NCBI GenBank assembly: GCA_002404605.1
Contig: DHKA01000022.1
Location: 17,148-26,407 of the forward strand
DNA: 9,260 nucleotides
Source of the DNA: Clostridiales bacterium UBA4706
Lineage (GTDB): Bacteria; Bacillota; Clostridia; Oscillospirales; Oscillospiraceae
Direction: 5' to 3'
In this document: in pieces, positions 1 to 6,713 of the stretch
Position numbering within the stretch: the first letter of the stretch is position 1
How the letters are laid out: every line of letters begins with the position of its first letter
Translations under genes and position numbers: made by a program
Notes under the pieces: model-generated
Database searches by the model: none
What the model saw: the letters and a program-made list of their open reading frames with translations, nothing else
What the model was told of the DNA's origin: nothing

Positions 1-102
1 CACGCCGCCGGAGAAAATGATCAAAACGTTATTTGCGCCTGCGGGCGCAAACTCTGCGAGGCTTTTTCGACAATCTGAAATGAGGACTGATGCGAAATGC
101 AT
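1..102 (-). other. Possible short reading frame leaving the window, just after the YhaN-like gene
   Basis: A minus-strand frame opens with an ATG at 102-100 that overlaps the TAA stop of the YhaN-like gene by one base (TAATG). It stays open for 34 codons to the window edge. The upstream bases GAGGAC could act as a weak ribosome site only about 4 nt from the ATG. The peptide contains FAPAGANNVLIIFSGGV and matches no family I recognise. Both hairpins of this region lie inside the frame, and the palindrome at 32-51 reads FAPAGAN on both strands. Chance openness in a structured intergenic repeat is therefore at least as likely as a real gene. Confidence 0.2.
32..51. repeat. Short perfect palindrome TTTGCGCC-4 nt-GGCGCAAA
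   Basis: Eight-base arms at 32-39 and 44-51 flank a 4-nt loop, giving a GC-rich stem. On the minus strand it is followed by TAACGTTTTGATCATTTT, a loose T-rich stretch without a clean run of Ts. It could be a secondary, weak terminator behind the operon or part of an intergenic repeat. The sequence alone does not decide. Confidence 0.45.
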
Positions 103-116
103 TAGTCCTCATTTTT
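78..116. terminator. Long hairpin at the operon end, probable (bidirectional) terminator
   Basis: The arms at 78-93 and 99-114 pair over 16 bp with a single G-T wobble around a 5-nt loop. On the plus strand the stem ends in ATTTTTAT, the classic U-tract of an intrinsic terminator for a gene converging from the left. On the minus strand the stem contains the TAA stop of the YhaN-like gene and ends in TCATTTCAGATT, a poorer tail. It most likely marks the operon's 3' end. Its best orientation is the plus strand, which suggests either a convergent neighbour outside the window or a repeat element. Confidence 0.6.
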
Positions 117-2021
117 ATCTTGCATATACCGCTTTTCGCGGCTGTGGCAGGAAAAGAGCAATATCTGCCGGTGCTGCGCCATCTCAGCGAGATAATCGAG
201 CGCGCAGCCCATGCGCGCATCATCAAAATTGATGAGTGCATCATCGAGTACGATCGGGCAGGGCTCTTCTCCGCCGAGGAGCATGTTGCAAAGCGCAAGA
301 CGCAGCGCCAGATACAGCTGATCCGCCGTTCCCCGGCTGAGAAACGCGCTCTCATGGAGCACCGGTTCCCCGGCGCAGCGGACAAGGGCATTCAGCTCAC
401 GGTCAAGCGTCAGCTCCGTATACGCACCGCCGGTCAGACGGGAGAGCGCTGCGGCGGTGCTTTTTGCAAGCGCCGGGGAAAACTCTGAGCGCATCTCCTC
501 GTCGGCAAGCGCCAGCTCGTCGAGCGCGACGGTCAGCGCTTCCAGCTCCGATTCCACACGCGCATGCTCTTCCTCCAATTCACGGAGACGGCTTTTCCAG
601 ACCAGCGGATCGCCGAGCATATCAAGTCGTCCGCGCAGGCGAGCGGTCTTCTCGCGGAGAAGCTGCTCCTTCTTTTCGTTTTCCGTCATCTGACGGAGGG
701 GTGCGGCGTCGCCGCGGAGGAGCTCCGTTAGTTCCTGATGGAGCCGCAGTTCTGTTTCGGCAAGATCCCGGACGTATTCACGCTCTTCCTCCGCCGCATG
801 GGCGAGGGCATCGGCCTCCTCCCACTGCGAGATATACGCCGCGAAGCATTCCGAAATATCCTCCGGCGTTTCGGCGCCGTACCGGTCCAGTATCTCACGG
901 AGGACCCGGTTGGCATCGGCGCGGTCGCGTGAGCGGATAACCGATGTGATCCCCAGCACCGCAAGCATGAGAAGCGTTGCAAGCGTTCCGAGCCAGAAAC
1001 CACGGCGAAAAAACCCCGCAGCGGCAAAACCTCCGGCGAGAAGCACAAGCAGTATCCGTATCCAAAGCCCTATGCCGGGTACATTTGCCGCGCGCTCGGC
1101 TTTTTTTGCCCGACGCGTGTCGGCGCGGACACGCTCTGCCGCAGCATCGTCCGGCTCTGCGCCGCGGAGGATCCCGGCGCGAATCGCCTCGTCTGCCGCA
1201 ACGGACGCCTGTTCGCGGCGGTCAGCCTCCTTCTCGGCTCTATCCCGCTCGACACGGCAGGCTTCGAGCCGCGCCATCGCGTCGGTGCGCCGCTTTTCCT
1301 GCGCTCCGGCGAAATCTTTCTGTGCGTTTGCGCTGTGGAGCCGGGCATTTTCCGCCAGTTCTTCCGCGCGCGCGAGCTCTTCGGCAGTCTCCTCCATAGC
1401 TGCGAGCTTTTCCTTCACCGCCGCCATTTCCGCTTCCAGCTCCGGCAGACGGCCGCTGCTGCGGTAACGGCACTTTCGCTGCATGGCGCGCAGCCGCGCT
1501 TCCGCCTCGGAAAACGAGCCGCTCTCCTCCCCCGCCGTGACGAGCGAGGCGATCTTCTTTTCGAGTTCCGCGCCCTGCTGCACGCCGAGCCCTGCCGGGC
1601 CGATGAATGCCGTGCGCTCAAATACCGGCAGCGACGCGCCGGTGAGCGTTTCCCCGGCGTTCTCCCCGGTAAGGCCGGAAACCATCTGACCGGAGCGCGA
1701 GTACACGGCAGAGAATGCACGCATGGGCGCCGAGGGAATGCGCGTCGAGCGCGAAAGAGTGATGTCCTTCCCGCCGAACGTGATATCCATCGTTCCCGCC
1801 ATTGGGGAACCGCTCCACGGAGCATACAGCACCTTGTCCGGCTTTTTCCCGACGCGGCCGCGCTGGGCGGTGTCAATGCCGTAGAGCATGGCGCGCAGAA
1901 ACGCGCACCACGTCGTTTTTCCGTATTCGTTGGGCGCTTCGATGATGTTCAGTCCCGGCGAAAGCTCAAGCGTGCGATTTTGCAGCACGCCGAAGCTCGC
2001 CGTCATTTTCCGCACGATCAC
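102..2021 (-). CDS. yhaN: YhaN-like AAA/Rad50-type ATPase with membrane-spanning hairpin
   Basis: This is the likely ATPase partner of the nuclease encoded just upstream, forming an Mre11-Rad50/SbcCD-like pair implicated in DNA processing or repair. The start is GTG at 2021: GGGAGG at 2034-2029 lies 7 nt away, GTGA overlaps the upstream stop, and the protein then begins MIVRKMTASFG as SMC-type ATPases do. In-frame TTG at 2036 is rejected. Of 639 residues, the Walker A-like APNEYGKTT (29-37, K35) is followed by charged Ala/Glu/Arg-rich coiled coil (about 170-310), two hydrophobic segments (about 318-337 and 341-362), and a second coiled coil (about 365-510). Then come the ABC signature LSRGTADQ (561-568), Walker B PIVLDDAL (589-596) and switch His626. 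The two membrane segments replace the zinc hook and match YhaN rather than SbcC. It is shorter than Bacillus YhaN (about 960 residues), mainly in the coiled coil. Family assignment is firm; physiological role is inferred. Confidence 0.85.
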   Translation of the reverse strand: MIVRKMTASFGVLQNRTLELSPGLNIIEAPNEYGKTTWCAFLRAMLYGIDTAQRGRVGKKPDKVLYAPWSGSPMAGTMDITFGGKDITLSRSTRIPSAPMRAFSAVYSRSGQMVSGLTGENAGETLTGASLPVFERTAFIGPAGLGVQQGAELEKKIASLVTAGEESGSFSEAEARLRAMQRKCRYRSSGRLPELEAEMAAVKEKLAAMEETAEELARAEELAENARLHSANAQKDFAGAQEKRRTDAMARLEACRVERDRAEKEADRREQASVAADEAIRAGILRGAEPDDAAAERVRADTRRAKKAERAANVPGIGLWIRILLVLLAGGFAAAGFFRRGFWLGTLATLLMLAVLGITSVIRSRDRADANRVLREILDRYGAETPEDISECFAAYISQWEEADALAHAAEEEREYVRDLAETELRLHQELTELLRGDAAPLRQMTENEKKEQLLREKTARLRGRLDMLGDPLVWKSRLRELEEEHARVESELEALTVALDELALADEEMRSEFSPALAKSTAAALSRLTGGAYTELTLDRELNALVRCAGEPVLHESAFLSRGTADQLYLALRLALCNMLLGGEEPCPIVLDDALINFDDARMGCALDYLAEMAQHRQILLFSCHSREKRYMQDKNED

Positions 2022-3109
2022 AGCCGCACCTCCCAACCCTCGAGCGCGGCAATGCCGCAGCGCACGGCACGCAGAAGCATCTTCTTTTCCTCTTCGGTCT
2101 GAGCCGTCTCAATGCGCCGCTGCATGCGGCGCAGAAACCGCCCGGCAAGGCTGTCCTCCCCGGCGCTCCGCCAGAGATCGCGCGGCGGCACCGTTTCGTC
2201 CGAGATCGTGAGCGCGAAGAAATCCCGTTCCAGGGCCTGCCGGAGATACGCAAGATCCGGTGCAGCTAGACTCTCGCCGGTTAGGATGATCTTATATACA
2301 TCATCCGCCGTATCCGCCGGCAGCGCGGCGCGGATCGCGGTAAGCGCGTCCGTCCCCGGCTCCACGCGCAGCTTTTCATACCGGCGCGCGGCGATCGGGA
2401 TAAAACCGGCTTTCACCGCTTCGTCATCAATATCGATCTGCAAGATCCCCTTTTCGCCGCACTCGTCAAAGCCGCGTCCCTCCGGGCAGCCCGGCCAGGC
2501 ATAAAAGCAACTCCCGGCACGGCGCAGGCCACTCCCCAGATGGATGTGGCCGAACGCGGCATAACGCATTCCGCTTTGCGAGAGCTCTTCCTCCGTCACC
2601 GGACAGTACGGCGAGTCAGCGCGGCCCAGCTCGGCGTGGAGCACGAGAAGCTGCGTTATGCCCGCCTCCGCCGGGGCATGAAAGCCATGCAGAAGAGCCT
2701 CGCACGAGGGCGACGTATATCCCGCGCCCCAGACGCGCACGCCAAGCTCCGGCAGGAAAACGCTCTCCAGACGGGGCGTGCGGAAGATATGGACGTTGTC
2801 CGGGAAGGGCAGGCGCGCATACGGTGAGCGCCGGGAGTACCAGTCGTGGTTTCCCGGCGCGATGAATACGGGGACGCGCACCTTTCTGAGCGCGGCAAGC
2901 AGCGCCTCGCCGGTCTCGGCGTAGGCGCTGCCGGTATCGAGCAGGTCTCCGGCAAGAAGCAGGAGATCGGCGTTTCGCCGGTTTACCTCCGCCGCGATGC
3001 GCTCCAAAAGCGCTCTCTGCTCGCTGCGACGGACGGACGCCTTTTCCGCGCCAAGCGATTCAAAGGGCGAATCAAGATGCAGATCGGCAGCATGGATGAT
3101 ACGGATCAT
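2018..3109 (-). CDS. yhaO: YhaO/SbcD-like metallophosphoesterase DNA exonuclease
   Basis: This is a calcineurin-like two-metal phosphoesterase of the Mre11/SbcD/YhaO group, expected to be the nuclease subunit acting with the YhaN-like ATPase. Metal-binding motifs appear in the canonical order: ADLHLDSP (D9, H11), GDLLD (54-58), GNHDW (86-90), a His in VLHAEL (H158) and GHIH (187-190). The C-terminal 130 or so residues form the capping and partner-binding part. The protein has 363 residues, slightly shorter than Bacillus YhaO (about 400). The start is ATG at 3109, which overlaps the upstream TGA as ATGA and gives the expected N-terminus MIRIIHAADLH. An upstream in-frame start at 3142 would add 11 unrelated residues inside the preceding gene. 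No clear ribosome site is visible, so translation is probably coupled. SbcD itself is less likely because the partner has membrane segments instead of a zinc hook. Confidence 0.88.
   Translation of the reverse strand: MIRIIHAADLHLDSPFESLGAEKASVRRSEQRALLERIAAEVNRRNADLLLLAGDLLDTGSAYAETGEALLAALRKVRVPVFIAPGNHDWYSRRSPYARLPFPDNVHIFRTPRLESVFLPELGVRVWGAGYTSPSCEALLHGFHAPAEAGITQLLVLHAELGRADSPYCPVTEEELSQSGMRYAAFGHIHLGSGLRRAGSCFYAWPGCPEGRGFDECGEKGILQIDIDDEAVKAGFIPIAARRYEKLRVEPGTDALTAIRAALPADTADDVYKIILTGESLAAPDLAYLRQALERDFFALTISDETVPPRDLWRSAGEDSLAGRFLRRMQRRIETAQTEEEKKMLLRAVRCGIAALEGWEVRL
2029..2034 (-). promoter_or_regulatory. Ribosome binding site GGGAGG fixing the GTG start of the YhaN-like gene
   Basis: GGGAGG lies 7 nt upstream of GTG at 2021 and inside the 3' end of the YhaO-like gene. 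It excludes the longer TTG start at 2036, which would overlap the site, and supports coupled translation of the nuclease and ATPase. Confidence 0.75.
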
Positions 3110-3882
3110 GGCGTTATGCGGATCGCTTCGACCGCGGTGCATGCGCCGGTCTCGGTATCGACGGTGAAGACCGCGCCTTCGAGCTTTCCGGGTCCTTTCG
3201 CCTGTTCATACCGGCGCGGCGGATCGCCGAGGAATTTACGGATGGACTGCTCTGGCGCGATGCCGAGCACCGATTCGCTCGGTCCCGTCATGCCGAGATC
3301 GGAAATATATCCCGTGCCGCGCGGCAAAACCCGTGCGTCCGAGGTCTGGACATGGGTATGCGTGCCCCACACAGCGGAGACGCGCCCATCGAGAAACCAG
3401 CCCATCGCGAGCTTTTCGCTCGTCGCCTCGGCGTGCATATCGACAAGGACCATACGCGTCTGATTTTCCGCGAGCAGCGCGTCCACGGTCGGGAACGGGT
3501 TATCTGTATTCGTATCAAGAGAAAACCGGCCGAGCAGGTTGATGACACGGATAGGGCCAAACGGTGTTGTATACGTCGCGTCGCCCCGGCCGGGACACTG
3601 AGGGGCATAGTTGGCCGGGCGCAGGATGCGAGCCTTCTCATCGAGATACGGCTGCAGCTCCCAGCGTGTCCATGTATGATTGCCAAGCGTCACAACATCC
3701 GCTCCGGCGGCGAGGATGGCGTCCGCCTGCGCGGGCGTGATGCCGACTACGTTAGCGTTTTCGCCGTTTACCACGGTGAAGGAAACGCCCTTGAGCTTCT
3801 GGAGCGGCTTTAAATGTTCCTTGAGGAAGGCGAGGCCGGTCTGTCCGACGACATCGCCGATGGCTAAAATGTTGATCGTCAT
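3106..3882 (-). CDS. ymdB: YmdB-like metallophosphoesterase (TIGR00282 family)
   Basis: This protein has 258 residues, full length for YmdB-type proteins (about 264 in Bacillus). Known members are dinuclear-metal phosphodiesterases; Bacillus YmdB hydrolyses 2',3'-cyclic nucleotides and affects biofilm and motility decisions. All family motifs are visible: GDVVG (9-13), NGEN (39-42), GNHTW (67-71), DMHAEATSEK (148-157) and GTHTHVQT (173-180). The start is ATG at 3882, preceded by GGGGAG 8 nt away and overlapping the AI-2E gene's TGA as ATGA. The stop overlaps the next gene's start the same way. The protein is cytoplasmic, with no signal peptide or membrane segment. In many Firmicutes ymdB sits beside the RNase Y gene; here it sits between a membrane protein and a DNA nuclease. 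The precise substrate in this organism is not shown by sequence. Confidence 0.92.
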   Translation of the reverse strand: MTINILAIGDVVGQTGLAFLKEHLKPLQKLKGVSFTVVNGENANVVGITPAQADAILAAGADVVTLGNHTWTRWELQPYLDEKARILRPANYAPQCPGRGDATYTTPFGPIRVINLLGRFSLDTNTDNPFPTVDALLAENQTRMVLVDMHAEATSEKLAMGWFLDGRVSAVWGTHTHVQTSDARVLPRGTGYISDLGMTGPSESVLGIAPEQSIRKFLGDPPRRYEQAKGPGKLEGAVFTVDTETGACTAVEAIRITP

Positions 3883-5093
3883 GCGTTCTGCTCCCCATTT
3901 GCTCCGGATTCATCCGATCCTGTTTCATCCCCGCCGTTCAGATCATCCTCCACAGAGTTAAAGATGTGGAAGACGCCGCTCGAGTTGAGATCCATGATGA
4001 TCGCCGCGGCGATCGGCAGCCCAAAGAGACCGATCAGACCGCCGAAGAGCTTGGAGCCGGCATACATGCACGTGAGCGTCACGATCGGACGCAGACCGAC
4101 ATGCTTGCCGACGATCTTCGGCTCGATGATCTGGCGCGCTACAACGACGACAACGTAGATGATGAAAATGCCGAGACCGCGCATCGTGTTGCCGGTGAGC
4201 AGCATGATGATCGACCACGGAAGGAGGATCATGCCGCTGCCGACGATGGGCAGCGCGTCGAATACGCCGATGAGAATGCCGATGAGCAGCGGGCTCCCCA
4301 CGTCGATGATCATGAGGCCGACGGTGATCTCCGCCACGGTGATGCAGAAGATGATGGCATAGGACTTGATGAACTGCCAAATCATCTCAAGGAACGAGTT
4401 TTTGACGTTCACCGCCACGCGCAGCGGCTTTTCGGGCAGGTTTTTGCGGATAAAGAGCTTGATGCGGTCAAAGTCCACGGAGATAAAGACCGTGGCGATC
4501 AGGCAGATGATGGCGTTGAGCAGTATGCTCGGCAGGCGGCTTGCAATGCCGGTGACACCGCTGACGATCTTGCCGGAGAGGTTGGTGACCGCGCTGCCGA
4601 GATTGGAGATCATGCCGGGCAGCGCCTGTTCGATAGCGTCCACAATGGAAGCGTCGAACCGGTCGCCGATCTGCAGCACCCAATTATATACGTTTGTGAT
4701 GCCGGGGAGCACGCTCTGCTCATAGAACGTCGGTGCAAACGACACGAATTCCACGATCGTATCGGTCAGGCGAACGATGATAAGCGTGAGCAATCCGCCG
4801 ACGACGATGAACAGCACGAGCACGCTGATGATGCCGGCCACATTGCGGTTCATATGGAATTTCCGCTTCACAAGGACCTTGTTCCCGTCTTTGCCGCGGA
4901 CATAGCGCGTTTCCCGGCTCAGCGCGCGGGAGATCGGACGCACGACCGCCGCGAAAACGAACGCGAGAAAGATCGGCATCATCATGTTGATGAGATACTT
5001 GAACACCAGGAAGATGATCGCCACGATCACCGCCCAGTACGCAATGTTGATAAGGAAGCTAACGCGGGGATTTCTGTCCCGTTTTTCTTCCAT
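3879..5093 (-). CDS. AI-2E family transporter-like membrane protein
   Basis: This is a polytopic membrane protein of the AI-2E (PF01594, former UPF0118) family, which includes TqsA and the sporulation protein YtvI. The 404-residue protein shows hydrophobic segments at about 12-33, 36-55, 85-108, 188-206, 242-264, 268-300 (with DALPIVGSGMILLPW), 304-321 and 336-367. The conserved IIEPKIVGKHVGLRP stretch (322-336) is typical. A long amphipathic region lies between segments three and four, as usual in the family. The last 25 residues are an acidic, probably disordered tail. The start is ATG at 5093, preceded by AAAGGAGG 7 nt away; a longer frame from 5165 would run through that site and into the upstream gene. 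The gap after the GH36 gene is 22 nt, and the stop overlaps ymdB. Substrate is unknown: the family name does not prove autoinducer-2 export, and some members act as ion antiporters. Confidence 0.85.
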   Translation of the reverse strand: MEEKRDRNPRVSFLINIAYWAVIVAIIFLVFKYLINMMMPIFLAFVFAAVVRPISRALSRETRYVRGKDGNKVLVKRKFHMNRNVAGIISVLVLFIVVGGLLTLIIVRLTDTIVEFVSFAPTFYEQSVLPGITNVYNWVLQIGDRFDASIVDAIEQALPGMISNLGSAVTNLSGKIVSGVTGIASRLPSILLNAIICLIATVFISVDFDRIKLFIRKNLPEKPLRVAVNVKNSFLEMIWQFIKSYAIIFCITVAEITVGLMIIDVGSPLLIGILIGVFDALPIVGSGMILLPWSIIMLLTGNTMRGLGIFIIYVVVVVARQIIEPKIVGKHVGLRPIVTLTCMYAGSKLFGGLIGLFGLPIAAAIIMDLNSSGVFHIFNSVEDDLNGGDETGSDESGANGEQNA

Positions 5094-5100
5094 AAAAACC

Positions 5101-5108
5101 CCTCCTTT
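5101..5108 (-). promoter_or_regulatory. Strong ribosome binding site AAAGGAGG of the AI-2E family gene
   Basis: A near-perfect Shine-Dalgarno sequence lies in the 22-nt gap after the GH36 stop, 7 nt before ATG at 5093. It decides the start against the upstream in-frame codon at 5165. The AI-2E gene can therefore be translated independently of the glycosidase genes, unlike the three overlapping genes that follow. Confidence 0.8.
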
Positions 5109-5115
5109 CAGGGTA

Positions 5116-6708
5116 TCACATATCAGCCGTAAGGAACGGCAGCGCGAGACGCTGCTCTTCACCATTCAGCGTATATTCGATTCGCGGCATGCCGTCCATA
5201 CGCACGCGCACGTTTTCGGCATCCAGCAGCCGGCGCAGCTCACGGTAGGTCTCACGCTTCTCCTCGTCGTAGGCGCTCATGTCGTCGGACGTGAAGAAAA
5301 CGCTTCCGAGCAGCGCGTCGGCGCGCGCGAGCATCGTTTTCTGCCCGCCGGAGAGCTTGAGATTGTCGCTGCGGAGGAAAAACACATCCGGATCGTTCCC
5401 GAACGCGCGGCCGTTCAAACCGCGGCGGAAGAGCGTATTTTCCAGCGACTGCTTTGTGGAGATGCGCTCGCGGTGCGCCATTTTCATAATAAACGAGCCG
5501 TCCCAATCGAGCCCCACGTCGCACCCGATGCGGCAGTAGTCCACGAGCCCGAACGCAGGCATGAGCGGTACGCCGCAGCCGATGATGAGATGCTCGCCGC
5601 AAAGTTCGCGCAGGAAGCCCACGGCGCGGCGCATGCGCTTGGCGCGGCTCTCCGTCGGGAGATCGACCGGCGCGGCGGCATAGAGGAAATCGAGCTTTAC
5701 AAGATCGAAGCCCCAATCGGTGAACACGCGGCGGAACACATCGCGCAGGTACTGCGCGGCCTGCGGATGGTCAAAATCGATCGCATAGAAGCCGCCCCAG
5801 TTCATGCCGCAGTACCACGGCTTGCCGTCCACGCGCAGCAGCCAGTCCTTGTGCCGCCGGAATATCTCCGAATCCTTCTGACAAACGAACGGCGAAAGCC
5901 AGAGCCCCGCGCGAAAGCCCTTTTCATGGATCCTGTCCGCTGTGCCGCGCAGCCCCTTCGGGAACTTCTTCGCGTCCGTCGTCAGCCAGTCGCCAACGGC
6001 AGGCTCCCATCCGTCGTCGATCTGGAATACATCGCCCTCGGAGAGCACCCCGGCGCAGCCGGCAAGATCGGAGAGGATGCATTTCTCGTCGATGTCCTGA
6101 TAGCGGTTGTACCAGCTTGAATACCCGGCAATGCGCTCTATGGGCTTTTTCGGCAGACCCATGGCGGCAAACCAGCCGTCGTAGACCTTCTTCTCCGCGC
6201 CCTCGGCATAGAAAAGGTCAAAAACATGGAACACGCCGTTGCAGCGCACGCCGCAGCAGTCACGCGAGAGCGTGAGCTTCCCGGCATTGGCGTCATAGCG
6301 GATCATGGTGTAGCCGCTCGATTCATCGAGCGAGCCGAGCAGCCGGTAATACTCGCCGCGCCGCCAGTAGGCATAGGATTCGCCGTGCGTCACGCCCGGC
6401 GTTTCCGGATAATCGGTGAAATAGTAATCGCCGTAGCGCTCGAGTCCCAGAGGTTTGAAGCGCGCCAACGGACTCGCAAAGGAGGGCGTGCGGTCCTTCA
6501 CACCGCACTCCGGCGAGTACGTCCAGCTCTGAAAGCCGTTGATGAAAATGCGCTCGTCCGGCTCCGTATCCCAGAGCATCGCGCCGGTCACGCTTTTGAG
6601 CGTATCGTCCGGCAGCTCGCAGACGATGCGGTTCTCACCCGGCTGCATCAGCGTGCTGCCGGTGACAGTCCCGCCTTTTTCCAGTTCCACGCGCCATAAG
6701 AGTTCCAT
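5116..6708 (-). CDS. GH36-type alpha-galactosidase-like glycoside hydrolase
   Basis: This is predicted to release terminal alpha-galactose (or alpha-GalNAc) from oligosaccharides by a retaining mechanism in the cytoplasm; there is no signal peptide. In the 530-residue protein an N-terminal beta-sandwich (about 1-185, with GFQSW at 58-62) precedes a TIM barrel. The barrel shows QIDDGWE (229-235), LVKLDF with the probable nucleophile D340, RIGCDVGLDW with the probable acid/base D397, and GNDPDVF (437-443). These are hallmarks of clan GH-D family 36. The length matches the compact monomer type (for example Thermotoga GalA, about 550) rather than the 720-740-residue tetrameric forms. The start chosen is ATG at 6708, with AGGAG at 6721-6717 spaced 8 nt. 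The in-frame GTG at 6717 overlaps that ribosome site and is rejected. The stop of the GH2 gene is 5 nt upstream, so the two enzymes are co-expressed. Substrate specificity is not determined. Confidence 0.86.
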   Translation of the reverse strand: MELLWRVELEKGGTVTGSTLMQPGENRIVCELPDDTLKSVTGAMLWDTEPDERIFINGFQSWTYSPECGVKDRTPSFASPLARFKPLGLERYGDYYFTDYPETPGVTHGESYAYWRRGEYYRLLGSLDESSGYTMIRYDANAGKLTLSRDCCGVRCNGVFHVFDLFYAEGAEKKVYDGWFAAMGLPKKPIERIAGYSSWYNRYQDIDEKCILSDLAGCAGVLSEGDVFQIDDGWEPAVGDWLTTDAKKFPKGLRGTADRIHEKGFRAGLWLSPFVCQKDSEIFRRHKDWLLRVDGKPWYCGMNWGGFYAIDFDHPQAAQYLRDVFRRVFTDWGFDLVKLDFLYAAAPVDLPTESRAKRMRRAVGFLRELCGEHLIIGCGVPLMPAFGLVDYCRIGCDVGLDWDGSFIMKMAHRERISTKQSLENTLFRRGLNGRAFGNDPDVFFLRSDNLKLSGGQKTMLARADALLGSVFFTSDDMSAYDEEKRETYRELRRLLDAENVRVRMDGMPRIEYTLNGEEQRLALPFLTADM

Positions 6709-6713
6709 ATTTT

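Noticed and set aside
3110..3142. Longer N-terminus for the YhaO-like nuclease from 3142
   Set aside because: The 11 extra residues are not family-like, they lie inside ymdB, and ATG 3109 gives the canonical N-terminus and an ATGA overlap.
3879..5093. Calling the AI-2E-family protein an autoinducer-2 exporter or YtvI outright
   Set aside because: Family membership is clear but members have different activities, and nothing in the window concerns quorum sensing or sporulation directly.
3966..5132. 388-codon plus-strand frame rich in Asp, His and Arg
   Set aside because: It is the shadow of the AI-2E membrane protein gene; the composition mirrors hydrophobic codons read backwards.
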